Source of the DNA: Iodidimonas nitroreducens
GTDB lineage: Bacteria; Pseudomonadota; Alphaproteobacteria; Sphingomonadales; Rhodothalassiaceae
Direction: 5' to 3' (one strand)
Assembly (NCBI RefSeq): GCF_008579165.1
Contig: NZ_BKCN01000015.1
DNA: 64,000 nt
Part shown: piece after piece, positions 18,668-29,332 of the stretch
Numbering within the stretch: position 1 is the stretch's first letter
Layout: every line of letters starts with the position of its first letter
Translations under genes and position numbers: made by a program
Notes under the pieces: model-generated
What the model was told of the DNA's origin: nothing
The model's input: only the letters and a program-made list of their open reading frames with translations
Databases searched by the model: none

Positions 18668-20278
18668 TCAATAAACCCGTGGGCCTTTTTCGATATTCCA
18701 AAAAACCGTGGTGCCCGGCACGCTCAGCACCCCGAAAGGCGGGGGCTATAGGCCACCGGCACATGCCATTGGCCGATGGCACATAAGGAACCGATTGATA
18801 GGCGCGGATCTGGATCTGATCGGCCAGGCTTTGGCGCTGCTTTGGGCTTTGCACATAAGGAAAGCGATCGATCATCGCCTGCAGCACAGGATCATCGGGC
18901 CAGCCGGGCCAGGCCTGATCGCCATTGGCCTGCAAGGGGATATTGCCAACCGGATCGGCAATATCATTGCCCGGCCAATAGGTAAGGCCGATATGCCAGC
19001 CCCCATTCTCGGGGGCGGCGCGATTGGTGCGGCGGCTGCTCATGGCGCCAAAATCCATGGCCTGCAGATCCACCGTCATGCCGATGGATTTCAGCGCTTC
19101 GCCCAGCACCAAAGTGGCGATATTCATGAATTGGATATCCGTGGGGTGCAAAATCACGATGGGGCGGCCATCATAGCCCGCCGCAGCCATCAGGGCTTTG
19201 GCTTTTTCACGATCATGGCCGATGCCGGGCGGCACTCCCGCTTGGGTGGATAAAGGCGATCCGCAGCCAAAAAAGCTGTGGCAGATTTCGGTGATATCGG
19301 GATTGCCGAACATGGCCTGCAGAAAATCCGCCTGATTGACCAGATAAAACAGCGCCTGGCGGGCGCGCGGATCATCAAAGGGCGGATGCAGATGGTTCAT
19401 CCGCAACATGCCCTGGGTGCCCAGGGGATCGGTGCGCTCGATCCGCAGCCCCTCGCGGGCGAGCATGGGCAGAAATTCAGGGGCCGGATTTTCCACGAAA
19501 TCGATCTCGCCACTGGCCAAGGCCAGCACCGCCGATTGCGGATCACGGATATTGAGCCATTCGATGGTACCCACCCGCGCGATTTTGCCCCCGGCCATGC
19601 CATTGGGGGATTCGGCGCGCGGGATATAGGCATCATTGCGGCGATAAACGACCTTGCTGCCGGGGATCCATTCTTCGGCGACGAACCGGTAAGGGCCTGA
19701 TCCCATCACCTCATGCAAGGGTGTTGTGGCCGGGGTTTGCGCCAATCGGGCAGGCATGATCGCCGGGACCGGCCCGCCGGTTTTCGACAAGGCATGCAGC
19801 ATCAACCCATAAGGCCGATCCAGCTGCCATAAAACCGTGCGCGCATCGATGGCCTCGAACGTTCGGGTGATGGCAAAGATCTGCCGCCCATAGGCATCGC
19901 GCGCCCCCCAACGCTTGAGGGACGCCACCACATCGCCCGCCGTAACGGGGCTGCCATCATGAAAGGCAAGGCCATCGCGCAGATGAAAGCGCCATAAAAG
20001 CCCATCATGCTGACCGACCATGTATCGACCATTTGCGGCTGCGGGTTTTGATCCCGATCCCGGCCAAAAAGAAAATCATGGGTGAGAATACTGTGTCTTT
20101 GCACGATCCCGATGGTGGTGACCACCGGATCAATGGATTGCAGATCGGCATAGGGCACGACCCGCAGGACATCGCTGTCATCAATGGGGGTGCAGCCCCC
20201 CAGCATCAGGCTGCCGGCCCAGACCCCTGTCAGGCCGAAGCCTGACAGGATGGTGCGCCGGTTGGGATGGAAATCCAT
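18668..20278 (-). CDS. Solute-binding lipoprotein of a peptide-type ABC transporter (SBP family 5), frame disrupted three times
   Basis: About 537 residues when three missing bases are restored. The leader has NRRTILSGFG, resembling a Tat motif, followed by SLMLGGC as lipobox, so the protein may be folded before export and then lipid-anchored. LQSIDPVVTT, FHLRDGLAFHDGSPVTAGDVVASLKRW, PEFLPMLAREGLRIER and MNHLHPPFDDPRARQALFYLVNQ are standard family-5 signatures. Disruptions: near 20009 (G should be GG), 18779 (GG should be GGG) and 18730-18733 (CCCC should be CCCCC). The restored end VPYVPIGQWHVPVAYSPRL is the usual C-terminus. It lies two bases after the TonB receptor gene and converges on the permease/ATPase operon, so all likely serve one uptake route. 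Confidence 0.85.
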
Positions 20279-20279
20279 C

Positions 20280-23237
20280 TTAGAAGGCAACCGATGCGCC
20301 CAGAAAGAACTGGGTGCCAAAAGCATCGAAGGTGTCGGGGAAGGTATTGGCCCGGCGCTGATTGGCCCCCAAAAGCGGCGGACCATTATCCAGCACATTA
20401 TTCGCCCCACCCCAAAGATTGATCCGCTCGCTCAGATCATAGGTGAATGACAGATCGAGATAATGTTCCGAGCCAAAGCGGGTGACGGCAGGGAGGACCG
20501 CCGGGGCCGCTTCACCCCGACGCAGGGGCAGATTGACGACATCGAGACCGGTGCCATCGATCCAGCGATGACGGGCCGAAAGACCGATCTTGCCGCTGGT
20601 CCATGTCACCCGCGAGGTGGTGCGGAATTCAGCCTTGGGCTCGCCGCAGGTGGGGCCGAAAAGGCCCAGGCAATCATCGACATTGTCTGGCAGATCGGCA
20701 ATCGGGGTTTGTTTGAAACTGTCGGTCCAGGTGCCATTCAGCGAGACATCAAAGCTGCTGTCATGGCCAAACAGGCCCCAGTTTGCGGCAAGGCTGTAGG
20801 TGACCTGAAGATCCACCCCCGATGTTTCAAGACGGCCGATATTGGCATTGGCGGCATTCACCAGAAACGGGCTTTGGATGATGCCATTCTCGGGATTGCG
20901 GGCGATGGCCTGACAGGCCGGGCTGTTGATATCGCGGATCTGATTGAAGCACAGATCAAGGATATTGTTCACCCCACCGGCAAAGGGCGAAATGGCATCT
21001 TTCACCTCGATATCGAAATAATCGAGGCTGATGCGCAGGCCGGGGGCGAAATCGGGGGTGAGGATCGCCCCGAAGGTGATGGTATCGGACCGTTCTTCCT
21101 CCAGATCGGGATTGCCCCCAAACAGGCCCGGGATTTCAGGATTGGGCCGCACCGCTGCATTGCCCACCAGATTGGCGGGAACCCCGCTCGCAATGCACAG
21201 ATCGCGCAAAGCGGCATCAGTGGCAGCGGCGGCGGTGGCGCAGGGATCAGTGGCATTGACCGGGAATTGCCGCTGACCGCCAAAGGCTTCCCCCACATTG
21301 GGGGCGCGGATGGCGCGCTGGAACTGGCCGCCAAAAGCGATCTGGCCATTCACCCGCCAATCCACCCCGCCCAGATAGGTCCAGACCGCGCCGACATTAT
21401 CCAGATCATAATCGGAATAGCGAACGGCGCTGTTCAAATCGAGGGATTCAATAAGGGGGGCATCGCGCAGAATGGGGATACGGGCTTCGGCAAACAGCTC
21501 CCAGACCTCGATGGAGCCGGCGGTGGCGGTGATGGGGTTGAAGCCCGCGACATCGCCGATTTCCAGCAATCGATCGGGATTGAAATTGACCGAGCTCGAC
21601 CGCCATTCCGCGCCGAATGAGGTGCGGACCACCCCGGCGGGCAGTTCAAAAAGATCGGCTGTGAGGTTGGCCGAGGCGACCTGCAATTCGGTGACATCGA
21701 TATTCACCGAATCAACGGCAATGAAATCGATCCCCGCCTGGTTGATATTGGGGCCAAAAGGATTGACGATGGGCGCCCCATCCGGTCCGCCCGAGCCCGA
21801 CAGCACGCCTTCGCGGAAGGCAGACAGCGAGACATTCCCGATTTGGGTCTGGGTGTTTTCCGTTCGTGCGAAGGAATAATAGAGGTCATAATCGATATTT
21901 TTCAGAACGCTGTCGCCGAGATCGGGAAGATCACCCCTCAATCCCACCACAACCCGCCACGCATCACGATTATCCTCATTGCGGCGCGGCCCCACTTCTG
22001 AAAGCCGCCGATTGGGGTTCAAAGCCACCAGACCATCATTGGCCGCTGCCCCGGCTTCAAAGGAATCAACGATCGACAAAACATTTCGCAGTTCAGGGCT
22101 CAGGAAGGGATTATCCACCTCGAAGGGCATGGACGCATTGATGAAGCTGGAAGCAAAGCCCACAGTGGTGCGATTATTGCTGAAATGGCCTTCCAGATAG
22201 CCGGTGGCATGATCGTTGAGATCATAATGGGCCATGCTGTTGATCGACCAGCGTTCCTGCGGCACTTGCAGGAAATTGTCGGCGGAATAATCAAACAGAT
22301 CATCGGGTCTTGCGAAGGGGCGCACGGATTGGCCCTGATTGCCGGGAATGAAGCCATCGGCCCCCAGGCCCGATAGATTGGCAGCGGCCAGAGCCTCGGC
22401 CAATCCCGGCCTTGCCGCCAGCGCCGCATCCGTGAACGGAAGCCCCGAAAACCGGCCATTGGGAACGAAGGAACTGCCGCCCACGCCCAATTCCCGCTGG
22501 GCCTGTCCGGGGATGGTGACATCGCCCAGAACCCCATCGGAAAAGCTGCGTTCATCGGTCAGGATGGGGTCACGTTTGAAATAATTGACCGAAATCACCG
22601 CATTGCCCCGGCCATCGGCAAAATTGCCCCCGGCCGTAAGGGTGATGTCATTGGTGAAGCCATCGCCCCGGCTGTTGAGATTGCCCTGAGCGCGGGCTTC
22701 GATCCCCTCGAAATCATCCCGCAGGATGAAATTGACGACCCCGGCGATGGCATCCGAGCCATAAACCGCAGAAGAACCGCCCGTCACCACTTCGGTGCGT
22801 TCGATGAGGGCCGTGGGGATGGCGTTGATATTGGTGACCTGACTGCCATCGAAAAAGACGAACCGCCGACCATTGACCAGAACCAGATTGCGGGTGGCCC
22901 CAAGGCCCCGCAGATCAAGAGTTGCCGCCCCGGTGCCGGTGGCGCTGGCCAGCGAATTCGATGCGGCCGTGGTCGCGGGCACGAATTGCGGCATGGTATT
23001 GAGCAGATCTTCGGCATTGAGCGCGCCGGCGAGCTTGTAATTCTGCTCGGTCACGGCGGCAATGGGGACCGATGCGGAGCGCGCGGATCGTGCCAATCGC
23101 GAGCCGGTGACGACGATTTCCTCGATCACGGTTTCTTCGCCGGTTGTTTCATTGGCTTGGGTCTGGGCATAAACCGTGCCAGAGCCTGTGGCGCTTACAA
23201 TTGCAATTGCAAGCGCTGATGCGGATGTTTTCAGCAT
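20280..23237 (-). CDS. TonB-dependent outer-membrane receptor (large, 985 residues)
   Basis: Outer-membrane beta-barrel importer powered by TonB. The N-terminal signal MLKTSASALAIAIVSATGSG-TVYAQ is followed by the TonB box EEIVVTGSRL, then a plug domain with DLLNTMPQF, LDLRGLGATRNLVLVNGRR and VVTGGSSAVYGSDAIAGVVNFI. The barrel ends in FGTQFFLGASVAF with the terminal aromatic needed for BAM-dependent insertion. The length and the plug type match receptors of sphingomonads and relatives that take up peptides, plant compounds or other organic molecules. Being followed by the peptide-type binding protein gene suggests a peptide or similar substrate; this is inference. The gene has no frame problems. 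Confidence 0.95.
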   Translation of the reverse strand: MLKTSASALAIAIVSATGSGTVYAQTQANETTGEETVIEEIVVTGSRLARSARSASVPIAAVTEQNYKLAGALNAEDLLNTMPQFVPATTAASNSLASATGTGAATLDLRGLGATRNLVLVNGRRFVFFDGSQVTNINAIPTALIERTEVVTGGSSAVYGSDAIAGVVNFILRDDFEGIEARAQGNLNSRGDGFTNDITLTAGGNFADGRGNAVISVNYFKRDPILTDERSFSDGVLGDVTIPGQAQRELGVGGSSFVPNGRFSGLPFTDAALAARPGLAEALAAANLSGLGADGFIPGNQGQSVRPFARPDDLFDYSADNFLQVPQERWSINSMAHYDLNDHATGYLEGHFSNNRTTVGFASSFINASMPFEVDNPFLSPELRNVLSIVDSFEAGAAANDGLVALNPNRRLSEVGPRRNEDNRDAWRVVVGLRGDLPDLGDSVLKNIDYDLYYSFARTENTQTQIGNVSLSAFREGVLSGSGGPDGAPIVNPFGPNINQAGIDFIAVDSVNIDVTELQVASANLTADLFELPAGVVRTSFGAEWRSSSVNFNPDRLLEIGDVAGFNPITATAGSIEVWELFAEARIPILRDAPLIESLDLNSAVRYSDYDLDNVGAVWTYLGGVDWRVNGQIAFGGQFQRAIRAPNVGEAFGGQRQFPVNATDPCATAAAATDAALRDLCIASGVPANLVGNAAVRPNPEIPGLFGGNPDLEEERSDTITFGAILTPDFAPGLRISLDYFDIEVKDAISPFAGGVNNILDLCFNQIRDINSPACQAIARNPENGIIQSPFLVNAANANIGRLETSGVDLQVTYSLAANWGLFGHDSSFDVSLNGTWTDSFKQTPIADLPDNVDDCLGLFGPTCGEPKAEFRTTSRVTWTSGKIGLSARHRWIDGTGLDVVNLPLRRGEAAPAVLPAVTRFGSEHYLDLSFTYDLSERINLWGGANNVLDNGPPLLGANQRRANTFPDTFDAFGTQFFLGASVAF

Positions 23238-23604
23238 GTCATCATGTCCCCTTGTGCTGGATGGCTGCTTTTTCCAGCCAATGCGCTGTTCTCACCTGAT
23301 TAACTTTTCTGCTCCCCGCAGATCCGTTCCGGCAGGCTCATTATCCTGAGCCGGTCATTTGGTTAATTGTTATAGACATCTAACTGAGTTAACTCAATAT
23401 CAGATCATATGAAAAAAACAACAATTCATGGGAAAATTAAAAATCATGGGATCATTTAAAATCGGGCGGTGGTTTAATGTCATAGGGAAATCACAGATCC
23501 ATGCGTTATATGGGTGCTTTGGGCCTGCATTTCAGCCTGCCTTTGCTATAAATACAATATTATTAGTGAAACAGACGCAATAAAGATACTCAAGGCAAGG
23601 CACA
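23238..23604. other. Divergent intergenic region between TonB receptor and GST genes
   Basis: 367 bp, AT-rich for this genome, with no gene. It must carry the promoters of both flanking genes. It contains the palindrome at 23385-23396 and an AT-rich stretch 23401-23470. A possible -10 TACAAT at 23553-23558 precedes the GST gene, but the -35 17 bp upstream (TTTCAG) is weak. Confidence 0.45.
23385..23396. promoter_or_regulatory. 12-bp perfect palindrome, operator-like
   Basis: TGAGTTAACTCA is an exact palindrome about 150 bp upstream of the TonB receptor start, inside the divergent intergenic region. Size and symmetry fit a dimeric regulator site. No regulator gene lies beside it, and the factor is unknown. 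Confidence 0.35.
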
Positions 23605-24261
23605 ATGGATCAGATCGAAGCATATTTATGGGCCACACCCAATTCCCGCCGGGTGACGATCCTGTTTGAGGAACTGGGTCTTTCCTATCATATCCATGCG
23701 GTGAATATTCGGACGGGCGCGCAGTTTGCTCCTGAAATTCTGGCGCTCAACCCTTATGGCAAGCTGCCGATCGTCACCTGGATAGAGCCGGAACAAAAAG
23801 CCGGACATGAAGCTGGCCAGCGCCATGTTTTATGGGAATCCGGGGCGATCCTGATCCGCTTTGCTGAACGGTTCGGGCGCTTTTTGCCAGATGATGCGAT
23901 GGCGCGCGATGCGGTCATGCAATGGCTGATGGTCGCCCTCACATCGGTGGGGCCGATGTCGGGTCAAGCCCATCACTGGACAGAACTGGCCGATGAAAAG
24001 CCTTTGGCTGCGCTCCGGCATCATCAGGGCCTTGTGGCTCGGGTCTATCGGATGCTTGATGCTCATCTGGCGGATCGGCCCTATCTGGCAGCGGATTATT
24101 CGCTGGCGGATATCGCGGCTTATCCATGGATCGATGAAAGCGCATGGACGGGTTTGCGGCTCGCTGATTTTCCCCATCTTTTTGCCTGGCATCAGCGGAT
24201 CGGCGCTCGTCCGGCAGTGCAACGGGCCATGCGCCTGCCCAAAGGGGCGCGCCTTGACTGA
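23605..24261 (+). CDS. Glutathione S-transferase family protein
   Basis: 218 residues. The N-terminal thioredoxin-like domain has TPNSRRVTILFEELGLSYHIHAVNI, LNPYGKLPIV (cis-Pro) and WESGAILIRFAERFG, where Glu-Ser contacts the glutathione gamma-glutamyl group. The C-terminal helical domain ends with YSLADIAAYPWI, the usual N-capping box. The TPNSRRV segment resembles YfcG/YghU-type proteins, which act as disulfide-bond oxidoreductases toward glutathione rather than as classical transferases. Substrate is unknown. A moderate AAGGCAAGG ribosome binding site precedes ATG 23605. A set of tandem repeats follows the stop. Confidence 0.9.
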   Translation: MDQIEAYLWATPNSRRVTILFEELGLSYHIHAVNIRTGAQFAPEILALNPYGKLPIVTWIEPEQKAGHEAGQRHVLWESGAILIRFAERFGRFLPDDAMARDAVMQWLMVALTSVGPMSGQAHHWTELADEKPLAALRHHQGLVARVYRMLDAHLADRPYLAADYSLADIAAYPWIDESAWTGLRLADFPHLFAWHQRIGARPAVQRAMRLPKGARLD

Positions 24262-24287
24262 TCCGGGATGGGGGCGCGGCTTTTTTT

Positions 24288-24444
24288 GCTGCTTCCGCTC
24301 GCCTTGCGGCTCACATGAAGCGTGCTCAGGGCTTTATCGTCTGCTGCTTCCGCTCGCCTTGCGGCTCACATGAAGCGTGCTCAGGGCTTTATTGTCTGCT
24401 GCTTCCGCTCGCCTTGCGGCTCACATGAAGCGTGCTCAAGGCTG
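24288..24444. repeat. Three tandem copies of a 55-bp repeat
   Basis: The block beginning TGCTTCCGCTCGCC recurs with exactly 55-bp spacing (anchor GCTTCCGCTC at 24291, 24346 and 24401). Copies 1 and 2 differ at only one or two positions; copy 3 is cut short and has small changes near its end. Each unit contains CCGC-x7-GCGG and an outer GCTTC/GAAGC inverted pair, so each could fold into a hairpin in RNA. The array sits between the GST stop and the RNase D start. Confidence 0.85.
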
Positions 24445-24521
24445 TTTTGCGTCTTGCGTCCCGCGCCATAGCCCCTTATTCGCTATAAGGTGCTGTTTTT
24501 ACCAAGCTGTCGAGAGGTGAC

Positions 24522-25135
24522 ATGACCATTTATCTGCATCATGCGATGTGCCAGACGATATTGATTTCGGATCGTCCGTTGCCATCGATACCGAAACCAT
24601 GGGGCTGAAGCCGCATCGGGATCGTTTGTGTTTGGTGCAGCTTTCGGCCGGTGATGGAACCGCGCATCTGGTGAAATTCGATGGTCGGGGCTATGATGCA
24701 CCGCGGTTGAGCGCCCTTTTGGCGGATCAGGCGGTCACCAAGCTGTTTCATTTTGGCCGCTTTGATCTGGCGGTTTTATATCATGCCTTAGGGGTGATGG
24801 CGGGCCCGGTTTATTGCACGAAAATCGCATCAAGATTGATCCGCACCTATACGGATCGCCATGGGCTGAAAGACCTGTGCCGCGAGCTTTTGGGGGTCGA
24901 GATTTCAAAAATTCAGCAAAGCTCGGATTGGGGGGCGGCAGAATTGAACGAGGCGCAGCAGGCCTATGCGGCTTCGGATGTTTTGCATCTTCATGCCTTG
25001 CGCGCGGCGCTCGATCCCCTGTTGGAACGCGAAGGGCGGATGGAGATTGCCCGCGCCGCATTCACTTTTCTGCCTACCCGCGCCCGGATCGATCTTTTGG
25101 CCGGAGAGGATTATGATCTCTTTGCCCATTCATGA
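24522..25135 (+). CDS. rnd: Ribonuclease D-type 3'-5' exonuclease, frame disrupted once
   Basis: About 204 residues after restoring one base near 24543 (G should be GG, giving MTIYLHHGDVPDDIDFG). The start ATG 24522 has GAGAGGTGA before it. The DEDD exonuclease motifs are VAIDTETMGL (Asp, Glu), FHFGRFDLAVLY (Asp) and YAASDVLHL (Tyr, Asp), so this is the DEDDy class. The protein is only the catalytic domain and lacks the HRDC domains of E. coli RNase D; that short form is usual in alphaproteobacteria. Role: trimming of tRNA and other RNA 3' ends. Its end overlaps the lptC start by 23 bases, so it leads the lpt operon. Confidence 0.92.
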
Positions 25136-25952
25136 TCAGTCTGGCCATGATCAGTCTGGCCATGATCAATCCGGCCATGATCAAGCTGGCCCAAAATCTG
25201 ATGATCAGGCGGCTGATGGCCGACGGTCGCGGGGGCGGGGCGGTCGGCGCTTAAAGCCGGATGGGGTGCGCCCCTATCGCCCGATCACCGCCTATGATCG
25301 CTATGTGCGGCTGATGAAGCCGCTGCTGATCTTTGTGGCCGTGCTGAGCGCGGGATTAAGCTTTTTATGGCCGCTGTTTGTGGATGAAAAATCCTCCTTC
25401 GTGTTCAATCGCGAAACCATGCCGCGCGGGGATCAGGAAGTGCGGGTGGTGGGGGCCACCTATCGCGGGACCGATGAACAAAACCGCCTGTTTTTCATCA
25501 GCGCCCGGGAAGCTGTACAATCCAGCCCCGATGCACCCCGGGTCGCATTACAGGAATTGCGGGCCCAGATGACTTTGGAAGAAGGCCGCACTGCTGAAGT
25601 GGTGGCAGAAAGCGGGATCTATGATACCGCCTCCCAAAGCATCGAAGTGCCGGGCCTGATGCATCTGGAAACCAGCGATGGCTATCGTCTCGATAGTTTT
25701 GGGGCGCGTCTCGATCTGGAAAAAAAGATCATCAGCAGTGATCGCCCGGTCGAGGGCACAGGGCCCCTTGGCAGCTTGCGGGCGGATAGCTTCACCCTCG
25801 ATATCGACAAGCGGATCATGAAATTGGATGGCAATATGCGCATGCGCACGGTGCCTGCGGCGCGCTCTGGTCAAAGTGCGACTGATGCGCCATCCTCAGC
25901 AGATCCATCATCGCCAGCCCCATCGTCACCAAATAGGAAGGATAACAGATGA
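25113..25952 (+). CDS. lptC: LPS export protein LptC with repeat-bearing N-terminal extension
   Basis: 279 residues from ATG 25113. LptC is the bitopic inner-membrane protein that passes LPS from the LptB2FG extractor to LptA. A membrane anchor lies at about residues 70-90 (PLLIFVAVLSAGLSFLWPLF); the periplasmic part has VVGATYRGTDEQNRLFFISAREAVQ and DGYRLDSFGARLDLEKKII, as in alphaproteobacterial LptC. The cytoplasmic lead of about 69 residues is unusual: residues 7-26 are four HDQSG-type units encoded by a 15-bp tandem repeat, followed by an Arg/Gly-rich basic stretch. The start inside the rnd end and the ATGA overlap with lptA indicate coupling. A shorter start is possible but no better candidate was seen before the membrane helix. 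Confidence 0.9.
   Translation: MISLPIHDQSGHDQSGHDQSGHDQAGPKSDDQAADGRRSRGRGGRRLKPDGVRPYRPITAYDRYVRLMKPLLIFVAVLSAGLSFLWPLFVDEKSSFVFNRETMPRGDQEVRVVGATYRGTDEQNRLFFISAREAVQSSPDAPRVALQELRAQMTLEEGRTAEVVAESGIYDTASQSIEVPGLMHLETSDGYRLDSFGARLDLEKKIISSDRPVEGTGPLGSLRADSFTLDIDKRIMKLDGNMRMRTVPAARSGQSATDAPSSADPSSPAPSSPNRKDNR
25131..25190 (+). repeat. 15-bp coding tandem repeat (4 units) in lptC
   Basis: Units of CATGATCAGTCTGGC repeated four times with few changes (AGT to AAT, TCT to CCG, then GCT), encoding HDQSG, HDQSG, HDQSG, HDQAG. Length 15 keeps the frame, so unit number can vary without breaking the gene. Confidence 0.85.
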
Positions 25953-26627
25953 ACCATTGGCCTTCTTTGGCGCTTTGGGCGCCTATCGGGCGTGGCATGC
26001 GGGCCCCGGCTTTGCGTTTGGCCCCGGCTTTGAGTCTGGTTCTGTGTTTCACTCTGTTTTTCACTCTGGCCTCTGGGGCTGGCTCGGCAGCCATGGCGCA
26101 GGGCCTTTCGGCTTTGAAGGATCATGATATCGATCAGCCGATCGAATGGTCGGCGGATCGCTCGGAAATTCTCGGGCGCGAGGATGTCGCCCTTTTGATC
26201 GGCAATGTGAAGGTGGATCAGGGCTCCTTGAATCTGACATCTGATCGGATGCATGTGTTTTTCAAAAGCATCGATGGGCAAAATACCCCTGAAATGGAGC
26301 GGTTGGATGTAACCGGGAATGTTAAAATCACCAGCCCAAGCGAGGTGGCAACTGCGGAATGGGGGGTTTATGGATATCCCCAATCGCACCATCACTTTGG
26401 GCGGTGGCGTGGTTTTGCTGCGGGGGGAAACCCGGCTGGCGGGCGAGCGGCTTCTGATCGATCTGGTATCGGGGGTGACCAAGCTTGATGGCGAAAATCA
26501 GCCGGGCGATGATTCCGGTGCCCGGGTGCGCGGGCGTTTTGTTTTACCGGAAAGGGGAAGTGAACGCGGGAATGAGGGGGAAAACAAGCCCGGGCCAGAG
26601 CCGCAAAAAGATGGGGCCAGTCGGTGA
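25949..26627 (+). CDS. lptA: LPS transport periplasmic protein LptA, frame disrupted once (extra base)
   Basis: About 225 residues when one extra base is removed. LptA forms the periplasmic bridge that carries LPS to LptDE. The signal peptide is long (FTLFFTLASGAGSAAMA); the OstA-type jellyroll is seen in DQPIEWSADRSEILGRE, VALLIGNVKVDQGSLNLTSDRM, MERLDVTGNVKITSPSE and ITLGGGVVLLRGETRLAGERLLIDL. Near 26372 GG should probably be G, so that WGVYDIPNRTITL is read through. An alternative is one G too many in the run at 26361-26366. This is the only disruption in the window that needs a base removed. The charged tail after FVLPERGSERGNE is low-complexity. Confidence 0.88.
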
Positions 26628-26790
26628 AATCTGGTGCTGAAATCTGGCGATAGCTGATCGAGCGCGCATTTTGGGCCCGTCTATGCAAGACATGCCTATG
26701 CAGGAAATGCGCCAGTTTTTACAGTTAAGCCTTTTTTCCGGGGTGCGGCTCATCATTTATTAAGCATATCCCAGACATGATCGTGATCTT

Positions 26791-27579
26791 ATGACCTTGC
26801 AAGAGATGGATAAACTTTCACCTGAACACGCCAAAGACGCGGGTTCCGCCCTGCCGGAAAGTGGGCTGGTGGCGCGTGGGATTGGCAAAAGCTTTGGCGG
26901 TCGGCTGATTTTGCGGGATTTATCCCTGCATGTGCAGCGTGGCGAGGTGGTGGGCCTGCTTGGGCCCAATGGTGCCGGGAAAACCACCTGTTTTTATACG
27001 CTCGTGGGCCTTGTGGCCGGGGATCATGGTTCGATCATGCTGGATGGTCGCGATATTTCAAAGCTGCCGATGTATCGCCGCGCCCGCCTTGGGATCGGCT
27101 ACCTGCCACAGGAAGCCTCGATTTTTCGGGGGATGACGGTCGAAGAAAATATCCTTGCGGTGCTGGAAGTGAACGAGCCTTCGCGCAAACGACGCGATCA
27201 AAAGCTTGAAGAATTGCTCGATGAATTTTCCATCGCTCATTTGCGGCATTCCCCTTCGCTCGCTCTTTCCGGGGGGGAGCGGCGGCGCTGTGAAATTGCC
27301 CGCGCTTTGGCGTCTGAGCCATCATTCGTTTTGCTTGATGAGCCTTTCGCCGGGATCGATCCTATTGCCATTGCCGATATTCGCTCGCTCACCGCGCATC
27401 TGAAGGATCGCGGGATCGGGGTTTTGATCACCGATCATAATGTGCGTGAAACTCTTGATATCATTGATCGCGCTTATATTATTCATGATGGCCGGGTGCT
27501 GATGGAAGGCAATGCCGAGGAAATATTGGCCAGCCCTGATGTGCGGCGTATTTATCTGGGGGAGGCTTTCAGTCTGTAG
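26791..27579 (+). CDS. lptB: LPS export ABC transporter ATPase LptB
   Basis: 262 residues. Cytoplasmic ATPase that drives LPS extraction with LptFG. Walker A GPNGAGKTTCFYTLVGL, Q-loop YLPQEASIFRGMTVEENI, signature LSGGERRRCEIARALA, Walker B FVLLDEPFAGIDPIA and switch ITDHNVRETL are all LptB hallmarks. The N-terminal extension of about 25 residues (EMDKLSPEHAKDAG) is longer than in E. coli. It is 163 bp downstream of lptA, which may allow a separate promoter, and three bases upstream of rpoN, with which it is surely co-transcribed. Confidence 0.97.
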   Translation: MTLQEMDKLSPEHAKDAGSALPESGLVARGIGKSFGGRLILRDLSLHVQRGEVVGLLGPNGAGKTTCFYTLVGLVAGDHGSIMLDGRDISKLPMYRRARLGIGYLPQEASIFRGMTVEENILAVLEVNEPSRKRRDQKLEELLDEFSIAHLRHSPSLALSGGERRRCEIARALASEPSFVLLDEPFAGIDPIAIADIRSLTAHLKDRGIGVLITDHNVRETLDIIDRAYIIHDGRVLMEGNAEEILASPDVRRIYLGEAFSL

Positions 27580-27582
27580 CTC

Positions 27583-29160
<1,578 letters not shown>

Positions 29161-29332
29161 TCCCGGCTTTTTTGATAAGCCATCGCCGCATTGTTTACAG
29201 AATTGATCGCGGATGTGATTGCAGCCCCCATGGGGGTTTGTGCTAATATGATCGGGTCGTCGCATTCTATGTCTCAACCACCAGCGACAGATGTTTCTTT
29301 GGTTCAATCAAACGGATGGAAAGGCTGACAGG

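Noticed and set aside
20463..21620. 385-codon frame on the plus strand inside the TonB receptor
   Set aside because: Gly/Ala/Ile-rich translation without domain; shadow of the receptor gene in the opposite direction.
24288..24444. Possible CRISPR array
   Set aside because: Units follow each other directly at 55 bp with no variable spacers, and no cas gene is near.
29200..29332. Possible sigma-54 promoter between rpoN and hpf
   Set aside because: No GG-N10-GC pair with the right flanks could be identified by eye.
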